Assembly: GCF_027922005.1 (NCBI RefSeq)
Contig: NZ_BSEV01000010.1
Span: forward strand, 29,272 to 93,271
Length of the DNA: 64,000 nucleotides
Direction: 5' to 3'
From: Streptosporangium carneum
GTDB taxonomy: Bacteria > Actinomycetota > Actinomycetes > Streptosporangiales > Streptosporangiaceae
Of the stretch, positions 37,605 to 47,034 are shown piece after piece. The notes under the pieces are model-generated. The model did no database searches, was not told the DNA's origin, and was given only the letters and a program-made list of their open reading frames with translations. Within the stretch, counting starts at the first letter, position 1, and each line of letters begins with the position of its first letter. Made by a program: the position numbers and the translations under genes.

Positions 37605-40600
37605 ATGAAAACCGGCCCGCTCTCCTACGGCCAGGAACGGCTGTGGTTCCTCAACCGCCTGGATCCGCAGGACCCGTCCTACAACACCTCCTACGTCTAC
37701 CGCCTGCGCGGAGAGCTCGACGTCCCCGCGCTGCGAGCCGCCTTCACCGCCGTGGCCGCCCGGCACGACGCGCTGCGCACCCGGTTCACCGAGCTCGAAG
37801 GACGGCCCGTCGCGGTCGTCGAACCGCCCTCGCCCGTCGAGGTCGAGGTGGTCGAGGCGGCCTCCGTCGAGGACGCGGAGCGGATCGTCAGCGCCCGCAC
37901 CAACGTCGCCTTCGACCTGTCGGAACGCCCTCCCCTGCGGGTCACCGTGGTCCGGCTGGGCCCCGGCGACCACGTCCTCTGCGTGACGTCGCACCACGTC
38001 AACGTCGACGGCTGGTCCTTCAACGTGTTGCGCGCCGAGGTGGCCGAGCACTACGCGGGCCGGAAGCTGCCCGCCGACCTCCCGCCGCAGTTCAGCGAGT
38101 ACGTCAGGACCGAGCGCGCCGACGACGCCGACCTGGCGTGGTGGACGGGGCGGCTGGCGGGGGTCCCCACGCTGGAGCTGCCCGCCGACCGTCCCCGCCC
38201 CGCCCGGCGCGGCACGGCGGGCGGCGAGGTGCGCTTCCCCATCGCCCCCGACCTCGTCTCGGCCGTCTCCGAGCTGGCCAGGAAGTCCCGCTGCACGCCG
38301 TTCATGGTGCTGCTCGCCGCCTACCAGGTGCTGGTCTCCCGGCACAGCGGCCAGTACGACTTCTGCGTCGGCACCCCCTCCTCGGGACGGAACCGCACCG
38401 AGCTTGAGGGGATGATCGGCTTCCTGTCGACGACGATGGTGCTCCGCTGCGACCTGTCGGGCGACCCGACCTTCGCCGAGTTGCTGCGCCGTACCCGCCG
38501 GTCGGTCCTGGAGTCGCTGGGCCACGCCGACGTGCCGTTCGAACGGCTGGTCGGCGCTCTGGGCGTGGAGCGGGACCTCAGCAGGACGCCGGTGTTCCAG
38601 ACCATGTTCGCGCTGCACACCCATGGCGAGCACAACACCGGCCTGGCGGGCCTGGATGTCGCCCCGTTCCCGCACGGCTGGCACCCGGCCAGGTTCGACC
38701 TCTCGCTCGACGTCCACGAGGAGCCCGACGGGAGCCTGCTGGGCGTTCTCATCCACAGCGAGGAGCTGTTCGACCGCGAGAGCGCAGAACGGCTGGCAGA
38801 GCGGTACCTGCGGCTGCTCGCCTCGGCGGTCGCCGATCCGGGGCTCCCGGTCGAGCGTCTGGAGCTGCTGCCCGAACGGGAGCGGGTCCTGCTCGAGCAG
38901 TGGAACGACACCGCCGCCGAGCTGCCCGAACTCACCGTCGTCGACCTGTTCCTCGAACGGGCGAACGCCACCCCTGACGCGGTCGCGGTCGTCTCGGGCG
39001 AGACCACGCTGACCTACGCCGAGCTGGCGAACCGGGCCGCCGCCCTGGCCGAGCGGCTCACACGTCGCGGCGTCGGGCGCGGCTCACTGGTCGCGGTGCG
39101 GATCTCCCGCGGCCCCGCGATGCCGGTCGCGCTGCTCGGCGTGGCCATGAGCGGCGCCGCCTACCTGCCGGTGGACCCCGACTACCCGCAGGCCCGCGTC
39201 GCCTACGTGATCGAGGACTCAGGCGCCTCACTGACCCTCACGGACGCCGACCTGAAGGACCTGGTCTCGGCCCCGACCGGCGTGGAGGCCGCGGAGACCG
39301 GGACCGGAGGCGGCACGGGCGACGCCGGGGCCGGTACGGTTCCGATCCCGGCCCCGACCGGCGTGGAGGCGGCCAAACCCGGGGGCGGTACGGCGCCGAT
39401 CCCGGGAGGCCGTCCCGGAGGAGCCGGGCCGGACGACACCGCCTACGTGCTCTACACCTCCGGATCCACCGGCAGGCCCAAGGGCGTGGTGGTCCCGCAC
39501 CGCGCGCTCACCAACTTCCTGCTCGCCATGCGCTCACTGGTCGGATCGGAACCCGGCCACGCCTGGCTGGCGCTCACCTCCCTGTCGTTCGACATCTCCG
39601 CGCTGGAGCTCTACCTCCCGCTCGTCACCGGCGGCCGGGTCGTGGTCGCGGACGCCGAGACGGCCAGGGACGGAGCCGCGCTCGCCCGCCTCGTCGTGGA
39701 GCGGGGCGTGACCCACGTGCAGGCCACCCCGTCCGGCTGGCGGGTGCTGCTCGTCGGCGACCTCCCTCCGGTCGTCGCCCTCGCCGGAGGCGAGCCGCTC
39801 CCGCTCAGGCTCGCCACCGAGCTGAGGTCACGGGTGAGCAGGCTGGTCAACGTGTACGGCCCGACGGAGACGACGATCTGGTCGACCGCCTGGGAGGTGC
39901 CCCGGGAGCCGGACAGGATCGTCATCGGCGCGCCGATCGCGAACACCACCGTCCACGTGGTCGGTCCCGGCGGCGCGCAGGCGCCCATCGGGATCCCCGG
40001 CGAGCTGCTCATCGGCGGGACCGGCGTCGCCACCGGCTATCTGGGCAGGCCGGAGCTGACCGCGGAGCGCTTCGTCGACCACCGGGGGGAGCGCGTCTAC
40101 CGGACCGGCGACCTGGTCCGCCTGCTCGGCGACGGCACCCTGGAGTTCCTCGGCCGCACCGACAACCAGGTCAAGCTCCGCGGGCACCGCATCGAGCTGG
40201 GCGAGATCGAGTCGGTCCTGGAGGCCGCCCCCGGAGTCGCGCAGGCCGTGGTGACCGTGCGGGACGACGCGCTGGTCGCCTTCGTGGTCGAGACGACCGC
40301 CACCGAGCACACCCCGGCCGACACGGTCACGTCCGCCCAGGCGGACTCCAGCCCGACCGCGTTCGAGCCGGTCCGTACGGCCGAGGCGGCCCGTACGGCC
40401 GAGGCGGCCCGTACGGCCGAGGCGGACGACGTGACCGCGGGGGTGCGCGAGCACGCCGCCGGGCTGCTGCCCGGCTACATGGTGCCGAACGTGATCGTCG
40501 TGCTCGACGCCCTGCCGCTCACCCCGAACGGCAAGGTCGACCGTAACGCGCTGCCGTACGCGCCGATCGCGAGGAGCGTCCGAGTCCCGCCGAGAACCCC

Positions 40601-43600
40601 GAACGAGCGGCTCGTGGCGGCGGTCTTCTCCGAGGTGCTCGGCGTCGCGGACGTGGGCGCGACCGACGACTTCTTCGTGCTGGGCGGCCACTCCCTGCTC
40701 GCGACCATGGTCGCCTCGCGGTTGCCGGTACGGATCCCGGTGCGGGAGGTCTTCCTGCGCTCCACGGTCGAGGCGCTGGCCGGGCTGCTCGACGACGCCG
40801 ACGAGGGGAAGACGGGGACGGGGAGCGGGGGTCCCCGTCCCCGAGGCGCCGGGGTGAGCGCCCCGCTCTCCCACAGCCAGGAACGACTGTGGTTCCTCAA
40901 CCGTCTCGACCCTGACGACGCCGCCTACAACATGTGGGTGGTGCGGCGGCTGCGCGGCCCGCTGGACGCCGCCGCCCTGGGACGGGCGTTCGACGAGGTC
41001 GTGGCCAGGCACGAGACGCTGCGCACGCGCTACCCCGAGGTGGACGGGACTCCCGTCGCCGTGGTCGAGCCCGCCGGACCGGTGCCGATCGAGACCGTCA
41101 CGGCGGAGGACGGGCACGGTGTCGAGAGGCTGGTCGCGGAGCGGACGAACGCTCCCTTCGACCTGACCTCGGGGCCGCCCCTGCGGGTCACCCTGGTCGG
41201 GCTCGGCGCGGACGACCACGTGCTGTGCGTGGTGCTCCACCACATCCTGGGCGACGGCTGGTCGCTCAACGTCATGCTGGACGAGCTCGCCCGCCTCTAC
41301 TCGGGGCAGGAGCTCGCTCCGCTCCCGCTGCAGTTCGGCGACGTGGCCCTCTGGGAGCGGGAACGGGAGCCGGAGCACGAGGAGTCGCTCGCCTACTGGC
41401 GGGAGCGACTCGCCGACCCCGTGCCGCTCGACCTGCCGACGGACCGGCCGCGTGAGACCGCTCGCGCCAGGAGGGGCGCCTTCCACAGCTTCAGACTTCC
41501 CGCGGAGGAGGCCGACCGGCTGACCGCGATGAGCAGGGCGCACGGGGCCACGCTCTTCATGACGCTGCTCGCCGCCTACCAGGCGACGCTCGCCCGGCAC
41601 AGCGGAAGGGACGACGTGCCGGTCGCCACCGTCACCGCGGGACGCAACCGCGTCGAGCTGGAGACGATGATCGGCTATCTGAGCGACGTGGTCGTGCTGC
41701 GCGGCGACCTGAGCGGGGACCCGACCTTCGCCGAACTGCTCGAGCGGACCAGGGACACCGTCCTGACCGCCTTCGCTCACCAGGGCGTCCCGTTCGAACG
41801 GCTGCGCGTCACGCGGGATCCCTCGCACACGCCGTTCTTCCAGACGATGGCGATCCTGCACACCCAGGACGGCGGCGCCGAACCCGTCTTCGCCGGGCTG
41901 GAGACGGAGCCGTTCCGGCACGGTTTCGAGCAGATCAAGTTCGAGCTGACGCTGGAGGCCTGGCAGGACGAGCGCGAGCTGTACGTGGTGCTCTCCTACG
42001 ACGCGGAGCTGTTCGACGCGGCCACCGTCGCCGCGCTCGCCACCCGTTTCGAACGGCTGCTCCGCCGCGTCTCCGCCGACCCCGGACGGCGTCTGGAGCT
42101 GTGCACCGAGGAGGACGCGCGACGGCTGCGCGCCCTCGGGGAGGGACCGCCGCTGCCCGAGGCGCCTCACGTGCCGGACCTGGTGGCGGCCGCCGTACGG
42201 GCCCGTCCGGACGCCGTCGCGGTGGCCTGCGGGCCGGCGACCCTGACCTACGCGGAGCTGGACGCCCGCGCCGACGAGCTGGCCGGGCTGCTGCAGGCCA
42301 GGGGGGTGCGCGCGGGGGACGTCGTGGGAGTCTGCCTCAGCAGGTCTCCCGAGGCGGTCGCGGCGCTGCTCGCGGTCTGGCGGGCCGGGGCCGCCTACCT
42401 GCCGCTCGATCCCGACCATCCCGTGGAACGGCTCGCCTTCACGGTGCGGGACAGCGCCGCCTCGCTCGTCCTCACCTCGACGAACCTGAGCGACCGGCTG
42501 CCCGAGGGCGTCCCGGTGGTGCGCACGAGCAATCGGCCCTGTGAGCCGGAGCCCGTGCCGCGCGACGCCGCCGCGTACGTGATCTACACCTCCGGGTCGA
42601 CCGGGACGCCGAAGGGCGTGGTGGTCGAGCACGACGGGCTGGCCGCGCGGGTGGCGTGGATGCGCGAGGCGTACGGCCTGCACCCCGGCGACCGGGTGGT
42701 GCAGTTCGCCTCGCTGAGCTTCGACACCCACGCCGAGGAGATCTACCCGACGCTGGCCGCCGGGGCGCGCCTGGAACTGCTTCCCGACGGCGGCGTCACC
42801 CTGCCCGACCACCTGGACGGGGTGACGGTGCTGGACCTGCCCACGGCCTACTGGCACGCGCTGGTCGACCAGATCGACGAGATCGCCTGGCCCGACACAC
42901 TGCGCCTGGTCATCCTGGGCGGCGAGCAGGTGCACGAGGCCGCGGTCACGCGCTGGCGGGAGCGCTTCGGCGACCGGGTCAGGCTGGTCAACACCTACGG
43001 CCCGACCGAGGCGACGATCATCGCCACCGCGGCCGAGCTGGACGGCTCCCCCGGACGGCCGCCGATCGGCGTCCCCGTCGGCGGCACCCGGGCGTACGTG
43101 CTCGACTCCGCGGGACGGCTCGCGCCGCCCGGCGCTCCCGGTGAGCTGTGCGTCGGCGGCGCGGGAGTGGCGCGTGGCTATCTCGGCAGGCCCGAACTGA
43201 CCGCGGAGCGCTTCACGTCCTTCGGGGAGGACCGGATCTACCGGACCGGCGACCGGGCGCGCTGGCGGGCCGACGGGCGGCTGGAGTTCCTCGGCCGCCT
43301 CGACGACCAGGTCAAGGTCAGGGGCTTCCGGATCGAGCTCGGCGAGATCGAGTCGCGGCTGCTGGCCCACCCCGGCGTCGGCCAGGCGGCCGTCGCCGTA
43401 CGCGACGACACCCCGGTCGGCTACGTCGTCGGCGACGCGGACCTCGACGAGCTGCGGGTCTTTCTCGCGGAGACGCTGCCGCCGTACATGGTCCCGCACG
43501 TCTGGGTGCGTCTCGAACGGCTGCCGCTCACCGCGAACGGCAAGGTGGACCGGGCCGCGCTGCCGCTGCCCGACGCGCGACGGGAGGCGGAGTTCGTCCC

Positions 43601-43886
43601 GCCGCGCACCGACGCGGAGGAGCTGGTCGCCAAGGTCTTCGCCGAGGTGCTGGAACTCGACGCCGTCGGCGCCCACGACGACTTCTTCGTCCTGGGCGGC
43701 CACTCGCTGCTGGCCGTACGGGTGATCGCCACGTTGAGGGCGGCCGTCGAGCTGGACGTCCCGATCCGCACGCTGTTCACCCACGCCACGGTCGAGACCC
43801 TCGCCGCGGCGGTCGAGGAGCTGCTCGTCGCCGAGCTGGACCAGCTGTCCGAGGAGGAGGCCGCCCACCTGGCCCGGGACCTCTGA
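37605..43886 (+). CDS. NRPS (C-A-T-C-A-T); A domains predicted Gly and a basic residue
   Basis: A roughly 2093-aa two-module synthetase. Module 1: C domain with HHVNVDG near 129, A domain with YTSGSTGRPKG near 615, code DILQLGVIWK (Gly), and carrier LGGHSLL near 1029. Module 2: C domain with HHILGDG near 1210, A domain near 1660, and carrier LGGHSLL near 2033. The module 2 code reads DTEDIGTIIK; acidic residues at the third and fourth positions suggest a cationic amino acid such as Lys or Orn. The N-terminal C domain with no upstream carrier implies an acyl or aryl starter. There is no epimerase or TE; chain transfer to the divergent Ser module with TE is expected. Repeat-rich loops interrupt A1 and the A1-T linker. 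No MbtH gene is in the window. Confidence 0.93.
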   Translation: MKTGPLSYGQERLWFLNRLDPQDPSYNTSYVYRLRGELDVPALRAAFTAVAARHDALRTRFTELEGRPVAVVEPPSPVEVEVVEAASVEDAERIVSARTNVAFDLSERPPLRVTVVRLGPGDHVLCVTSHHVNVDGWSFNVLRAEVAEHYAGRKLPADLPPQFSEYVRTERADDADLAWWTGRLAGVPTLELPADRPRPARRGTAGGEVRFPIAPDLVSAVSELARKSRCTPFMVLLAAYQVLVSRHSGQYDFCVGTPSSGRNRTELEGMIGFLSTTMVLRCDLSGDPTFAELLRRTRRSVLESLGHADVPFERLVGALGVERDLSRTPVFQTMFALHTHGEHNTGLAGLDVAPFPHGWHPARFDLSLDVHEEPDGSLLGVLIHSEELFDRESAERLAERYLRLLASAVADPGLPVERLELLPERERVLLEQWNDTAAELPELTVVDLFLERANATPDAVAVVSGETTLTYAELANRAAALAERLTRRGVGRGSLVAVRISRGPAMPVALLGVAMSGAAYLPVDPDYPQARVAYVIEDSGASLTLTDADLKDLVSAPTGVEAAETGTGGGTGDAGAGTVPIPAPTGVEAAKPGGGTAPIPGGRPGGAGPDDTAYVLYTSGSTGRPKGVVVPHRALTNFLLAMRSLVGSEPGHAWLALTSLSFDISALELYLPLVTGGRVVVADAETARDGAALARLVVERGVTHVQATPSGWRVLLVGDLPPVVALAGGEPLPLRLATELRSRVSRLVNVYGPTETTIWSTAWEVPREPDRIVIGAPIANTTVHVVGPGGAQAPIGIPGELLIGGTGVATGYLGRPELTAERFVDHRGERVYRTGDLVRLLGDGTLEFLGRTDNQVKLRGHRIELGEIESVLEAAPGVAQAVVTVRDDALVAFVVETTATEHTPADTVTSAQADSSPTAFEPVRTAEAARTAEAARTAEADDVTAGVREHAAGLLPGYMVPNVIVVLDALPLTPNGKVDRNALPYAPIARSVRVPPRTPNERLVAAVFSEVLGVADVGATDDFFVLGGHSLLATMVASRLPVRIPVREVFLRSTVEALAGLLDDADEGKTGTGSGGPRPRGAGVSAPLSHSQERLWFLNRLDPDDAAYNMWVVRRLRGPLDAAALGRAFDEVVARHETLRTRYPEVDGTPVAVVEPAGPVPIETVTAEDGHGVERLVAERTNAPFDLTSGPPLRVTLVGLGADDHVLCVVLHHILGDGWSLNVMLDELARLYSGQELAPLPLQFGDVALWEREREPEHEESLAYWRERLADPVPLDLPTDRPRETARARRGAFHSFRLPAEEADRLTAMSRAHGATLFMTLLAAYQATLARHSGRDDVPVATVTAGRNRVELETMIGYLSDVVVLRGDLSGDPTFAELLERTRDTVLTAFAHQGVPFERLRVTRDPSHTPFFQTMAILHTQDGGAEPVFAGLETEPFRHGFEQIKFELTLEAWQDERELYVVLSYDAELFDAATVAALATRFERLLRRVSADPGRRLELCTEEDARRLRALGEGPPLPEAPHVPDLVAAAVRARPDAVAVACGPATLTYAELDARADELAGLLQARGVRAGDVVGVCLSRSPEAVAALLAVWRAGAAYLPLDPDHPVERLAFTVRDSAASLVLTSTNLSDRLPEGVPVVRTSNRPCEPEPVPRDAAAYVIYTSGSTGTPKGVVVEHDGLAARVAWMREAYGLHPGDRVVQFASLSFDTHAEEIYPTLAAGARLELLPDGGVTLPDHLDGVTVLDLPTAYWHALVDQIDEIAWPDTLRLVILGGEQVHEAAVTRWRERFGDRVRLVNTYGPTEATIIATAAELDGSPGRPPIGVPVGGTRAYVLDSAGRLAPPGAPGELCVGGAGVARGYLGRPELTAERFTSFGEDRIYRTGDRARWRADGRLEFLGRLDDQVKVRGFRIELGEIESRLLAHPGVGQAAVAVRDDTPVGYVVGDADLDELRVFLAETLPPYMVPHVWVRLERLPLTANGKVDRAALPLPDARREAEFVPPRTDAEELVAKVFAEVLELDAVGAHDDFFVLGGHSLLAVRVIATLRAAVELDVPIRTLFTHATVETLAAAVEELLVAELDQLSEEEAAHLARDL

Positions 43887-43889
43887 CCC

Positions 43890-43929
43890 CGCGCCGGACC
43901 GGCACACGCGCCCCCGTCGGTCCGGCGCG
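43890..43929 (+). terminator. Bidirectional terminator-like hairpin
   Basis: CGCGCCGGACCG (43890-43901) and its exact complement (43918-43929) flank a 16-base loop. It lies between the stops of two converging genes (43886 plus, 43935 minus). No U-run is present, as is common in high-GC actinobacteria. Confidence 0.75.
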
Positions 43930-43934
43930 GCACA

Positions 43935-45485
43935 TCACCACGGCGAGATGACGAGCCCCTGCAGCAACAGTCCCGTGAGGGCCTGGGCGGCGAGCCATCG
44001 ACGCCCGGGAGCCGCCACCGCGGCGAGGACGATCCAGACCGCGTACGGCACCCAGATGCGCTCGACCTCCCCCCTCGTCACCCCGCTGAGGTCGAGGGCC
44101 AGCACGGCCACCGCCGCCGCCACGACCAGCGCGCGAACCCCCGGCGGAGTCCTGGCCAGGCCGACGGCGGCCGCGGGACCGGTCAGCAGGGCCAGCACCG
44201 CGACGTCGGCGACCAGGAAGTAGAAGTAGGGCCTGGCCGCGCCGGGATCGACCGACCACTCCGCGTGGGTGGCCAGCACCCCTGACGGCCACAGGAAACC
44301 GCTCGCGGCGAAGGCCGCCGTCACCGCCGCCGCCCCGGCCAGGCAGGCGAACACGGTCCCCCTGGGGATCCGCGCGGCGAACGCGGCGACCAGCGGGATC
44401 AGCAGGTACGGCACGAGCCCGTAGCTGAGATACGGCAGCGCCCCCAGCAGCACCCCCGCTCCGGCCCCCGCAACGATCCCCGCCCTCGACGGATCTCCGG
44501 ACCCCAACGCGATCCCGGCCCGCGACGGGCCCCCGGCCCGCGGCAGGGTTCTGGCCCGCGGCGCGATCCCAGCCCACGGCAGGGTTCTGGCCCGCGGCGC
44601 GATCCCAGCCTTCGACAGGGTTCCGGCTCTCGGCGCGATCCCAGCCTTCGACAGGGTTCCGGCCCGCGGCGCGATCCCGGCCCCGCCTCCGAGCACCAGC
44701 AGCGCCACGCCCCAGGCCCCGACCCCGGCGAAGAAGGCGTCCATGCTGGTGGCGATCCACACAGAGGTGGGGGTCAGGGCCAGGTACGGCAGCGCCGCGC
44801 GGGCGGCCTCCTCCCCCGCGAGCCGCCGGACGGTGAGCGCGACGGCGACGGTCGCCGAGCAGCCGACCGCGACGACCAGCAGCGCCGCCCAGAACGGGCC
44901 GGGCAGCCCTGCCCTGGCCAGGGCCCAGACCACCAGCACGGGCAGCGGCGGATGTCCCCTGACGTGCGCCGGGTATCCGTGGAGCCGTTCGACGAAGGAG
45001 TCCAGCCAGCCGAGCGGGTCGTCCGCCACGGCGGGCAGGACGGCCGGATACTCCCCGGGGTTGGTGAACGGCCTGGCCAGCCCCTCTCCGGAGACGGCCA
45101 GCGACACCGTCCACGCGAGTGCCGTGCCGTACGCCACGAGCAGGGCCTGCCGGAAGCGCAGGCGCGCGGTGAGCGCGGGGAGCGTCGCGACCGCGAGGAC
45201 GGCGAGGGCGAGGGGCGGCAGGAGCGTGATCGACGGCGTGCGGAAGTGACCGTGGAAGGGCGGCAGGTGGTCGATGCGCAGCACGCCCAGCCCGTGCAGG
45301 ACGGCCCCGGCCGCGCACGCGGCGACGATGAGCGATCCCCAGACGGCGAGCGCGACCGGGATCCGGCGACCGCCCGCGTCCCCTGTCTGGCCGGTTCCGC
45401 CTCCGCCGGTCGCGGCACCGGTCGTCGGGCCGGTCGCGGTGTCGGGGGTCAGGTCTCCGGCCTGCTGCAGCGAGTTCACGACCAT
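43935..45485 (-). CDS. Polytopic membrane protein, GT-C glycosyltransferase-like
   Basis: The 516-aa protein has about 11-12 transmembrane helices. The loop after the second helix pair reads PPFHGHFRTPSI, and a later luminal loop holds GYPAHVRGHPPLPVLVVWAL; the HPPL element is common in GT-C enzymes that use lipid-linked sugars. An Asp follows in SMDAFFAGVG. A central loop is expanded by a 36-bp repeat (AGIAPRAGTLSK units). Substrate and family are not certain; arabinan/mannan-type envelope glycosylation is one option. It starts near 45485 with a weak ribosome binding site. It is convergent with the NRPS gene and probably separate from that cluster. Confidence 0.6.
   Translation of the reverse strand: MVVNSLQQAGDLTPDTATGPTTGAATGGGGTGQTGDAGGRRIPVALAVWGSLIVAACAAGAVLHGLGVLRIDHLPPFHGHFRTPSITLLPPLALAVLAVATLPALTARLRFRQALLVAYGTALAWTVSLAVSGEGLARPFTNPGEYPAVLPAVADDPLGWLDSFVERLHGYPAHVRGHPPLPVLVVWALARAGLPGPFWAALLVVAVGCSATVAVALTVRRLAGEEAARAALPYLALTPTSVWIATSMDAFFAGVGAWGVALLVLGGGAGIAPRAGTLSKAGIAPRAGTLSKAGIAPRARTLPWAGIAPRARTLPRAGGPSRAGIALGSGDPSRAGIVAGAGAGVLLGALPYLSYGLVPYLLIPLVAAFAARIPRGTVFACLAGAAAVTAAFAASGFLWPSGVLATHAEWSVDPGAARPYFYFLVADVAVLALLTGPAAAVGLARTPPGVRALVVAAAVAVLALDLSGVTRGEVERIWVPYAVWIVLAAVAAPGRRWLAAQALTGLLLQGLVISPW
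44500..44690. repeat. 36-bp tandem repeat within the GT-C-like gene
   Basis: Four good copies and several degenerate copies of a 36-bp unit encode AGIAPRAGTLSK-type dodecapeptides in frame. The unit length is a multiple of three and the array sits in a loop between predicted helices. Confidence 0.85.
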
Positions 45486-45556
45486 CTACTTACAGCAGGC
45501 CTGACCTGTGTTTCCTTCCCGGAAGCACCATCACTCGGTAAGGGTTGGAGGCGTGG

Positions 45557-45586
45557 TCCGGTACGGCCCTGCCGAGCCGTACCGGA
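45557..45586 (-). terminator. Hairpin downstream of the secreted repeat protein gene
   Basis: TCCGGTACGGC (45557-45567) pairs exactly with GCCGTACCGGA (45576-45586) around an 8-base loop. It follows the minus-strand stop at 45663 by about 77 bases. Between them lie imperfect repeats of a GGTCACCTCTCC-type unit. Confidence 0.7.
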
Positions 45587-45662
45587 GTTCGACGGTCACC
45601 TCCCCGAGACGTCACCTCGCCGGGGCGGTCACCTCTCCACGGTGGTCACCCTCTCGGGGCGG

Positions 45663-46748
45663 TCACTTCTCCGAGGTGTAGCTGGCGAAGAAGCGCTGCG
45701 GGGTCAGGGCGAGGGCGTTGTAGCACTTGACGCCGCCGACGACGGCGTCGTTGGGCGGGGTGGCCCAGACCTTCAGCAGGTTGCAGTACTCGGGGCCGGG
45801 CCCGAACGCGGTCACCTGGACGTGGTCGCGGAGGTAGCCGACCTTGGGGAAGGTCACCTCACGTCCCGGGGCGGAGTTCTTGATGGTGTTGGTCGCGCCC
45901 TGGGAGTTGAAGTTGATCCCGGCGGGCGCGGGCGCGTAGGGGCCCGCGGTGGTCGGGGCGGTGTCCAGGGTGTAGCCGAAGTGCTTCGGCGGCGCGGCGG
46001 CGCCCGTGATCGCCCGCTGCCGCTGGTAGCTCAGCGTCCATCCCGTCCTGTAGGGCGTGCTCGTCGCGTCGTGGCAGATGACCTTGACGGTCTGCGCCCC
46101 CGCGGCCGAGCTCCATCCGCCGACCTTGCAGCGGGCGGGCTTCGCCCGGTCGACGGCGGTCACCTGGAGGCCGCCCTCGGGCCCCGTCGAGCCCAGGCCC
46201 GGCAGGGTGACGGTCCAGGTCCCGACGCCGCCGGCGGCGACGGTGTTCGCCGCGCCTGCCGAGTTGAACTGCGTGGCGACGGAGGAGCCGTTGAAGTGCA
46301 CGTAGCCCAGCGCCTGCGGAGCGGGCAGCAGGCCGCTGCTCTGCTCGAAGACGATGGTGAAGGGGACGAACGCCGGGGCTCCGCCGTACTTGTAGCACTG
46401 GACCAGCGCGATCTCGTCGGGACCGGACGGGGCCCAGGTCTGGAGCTGGCACCATTCGGCGTTCGGGGAGACGGCCGTCACGTGCGCCACTCCGCCGGAG
46501 GTCGCGATGCCGGGGAAGGCCACCTTCACCTGGCCCGTCGCCCCCGAGGAGACGGTGACGGTGGACGCGGACGACCAGCTTCCCGCCTGGTGGGCCAGGG
46601 TGGGAACGCCGGAGAAGACGTCGACGAAGGCGAATCCCCAGCGGTCAGGGACGGCCGCCTGGGCGCTCGTGGTCGCCGAGGCGAGCCCGGTGACGAGCGT
46701 GACGATGCCGCAGAAGACTCCGAGGAGCGCTCTTCGTAACCGGCGCAT
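45663..46748 (-). CDS. Secreted protein with three internal repeats
   Basis: From ATG 46748 (GGAG 6 bases upstream) there is a Sec signal peptide ending near TTSAQA. Three tandem beta-rich domains of about 105 residues follow. Each starts with a WGF/LGY/FGY motif, contains a V-x-F/L-P-G-x segment and a V-T-A-V/F strand, and has one Cys after the latter and another about 25 residues later (EWCQLQTW...VQCYKYG; ARCKVGGW...VICHDA; EYCNLLKVW...VKCYNA). One disulfide per domain is likely. I do not recognise the family; the layout suggests an extracellular binding or spore-coat-type protein. Confidence 0.78.
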   Translation of the reverse strand: MRRLRRALLGVFCGIVTLVTGLASATTSAQAAVPDRWGFAFVDVFSGVPTLAHQAGSWSSASTVTVSSGATGQVKVAFPGIATSGGVAHVTAVSPNAEWCQLQTWAPSGPDEIALVQCYKYGGAPAFVPFTIVFEQSSGLLPAPQALGYVHFNGSSVATQFNSAGAANTVAAGGVGTWTVTLPGLGSTGPEGGLQVTAVDRAKPARCKVGGWSSAAGAQTVKVICHDATSTPYRTGWTLSYQRQRAITGAAAPPKHFGYTLDTAPTTAGPYAPAPAGINFNSQGATNTIKNSAPGREVTFPKVGYLRDHVQVTAFGPGPEYCNLLKVWATPPNDAVVGGVKCYNALALTPQRFFASYTSEK

Positions 46749-46840
46749 ACGATTCTCCATCCATTCTGGGGGGTGTTACGGCCATATATGGAGCGACACC
46801 GGTCAACCCGGTGGTTGTATACGTCGGGCATGCCAATGCA

Positions 46841-46866
46841 GACGTCGCATATGGACGTCACATATG
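46841..46866. repeat. Tandem 13-bp repeat with palindromic cores
   Basis: GACGTCGCATATG (46841-46853) is followed immediately by GACGTCACATATG (46854-46866). Each copy contains the palindromes GACGTC and CATATG. It lies about 95-120 bases upstream of the secreted repeat protein's start, in an AT-richer intergenic region, and could bind a dimeric regulator. Confidence 0.7.
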
Positions 46867-47034
46867 GATGGAAAAGAGCCGGTCGCATCGCCTCTGGATT
46901 ATTGATAACCCATTCACACCCCGGCGAGAAGACCCAAACCGCCAGATATCATCCTTTTCTTAAACCGGTAATCCGTCGGCAGCGAACAGGGAAACCTTTT
47001 ACGTCAACTTCTGATATAACTCCGTGAAATCCCA

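Noticed and set aside
39828..43907. Long minus-strand reading frame (about 1359 codons) opposite the second NRPS gene
   Set aside because: It is antisense to conserved C, A and T domain motifs and reads as Arg/Gly/Val-rich low-information sequence with no domain; such frames are common opposite high-GC genes.
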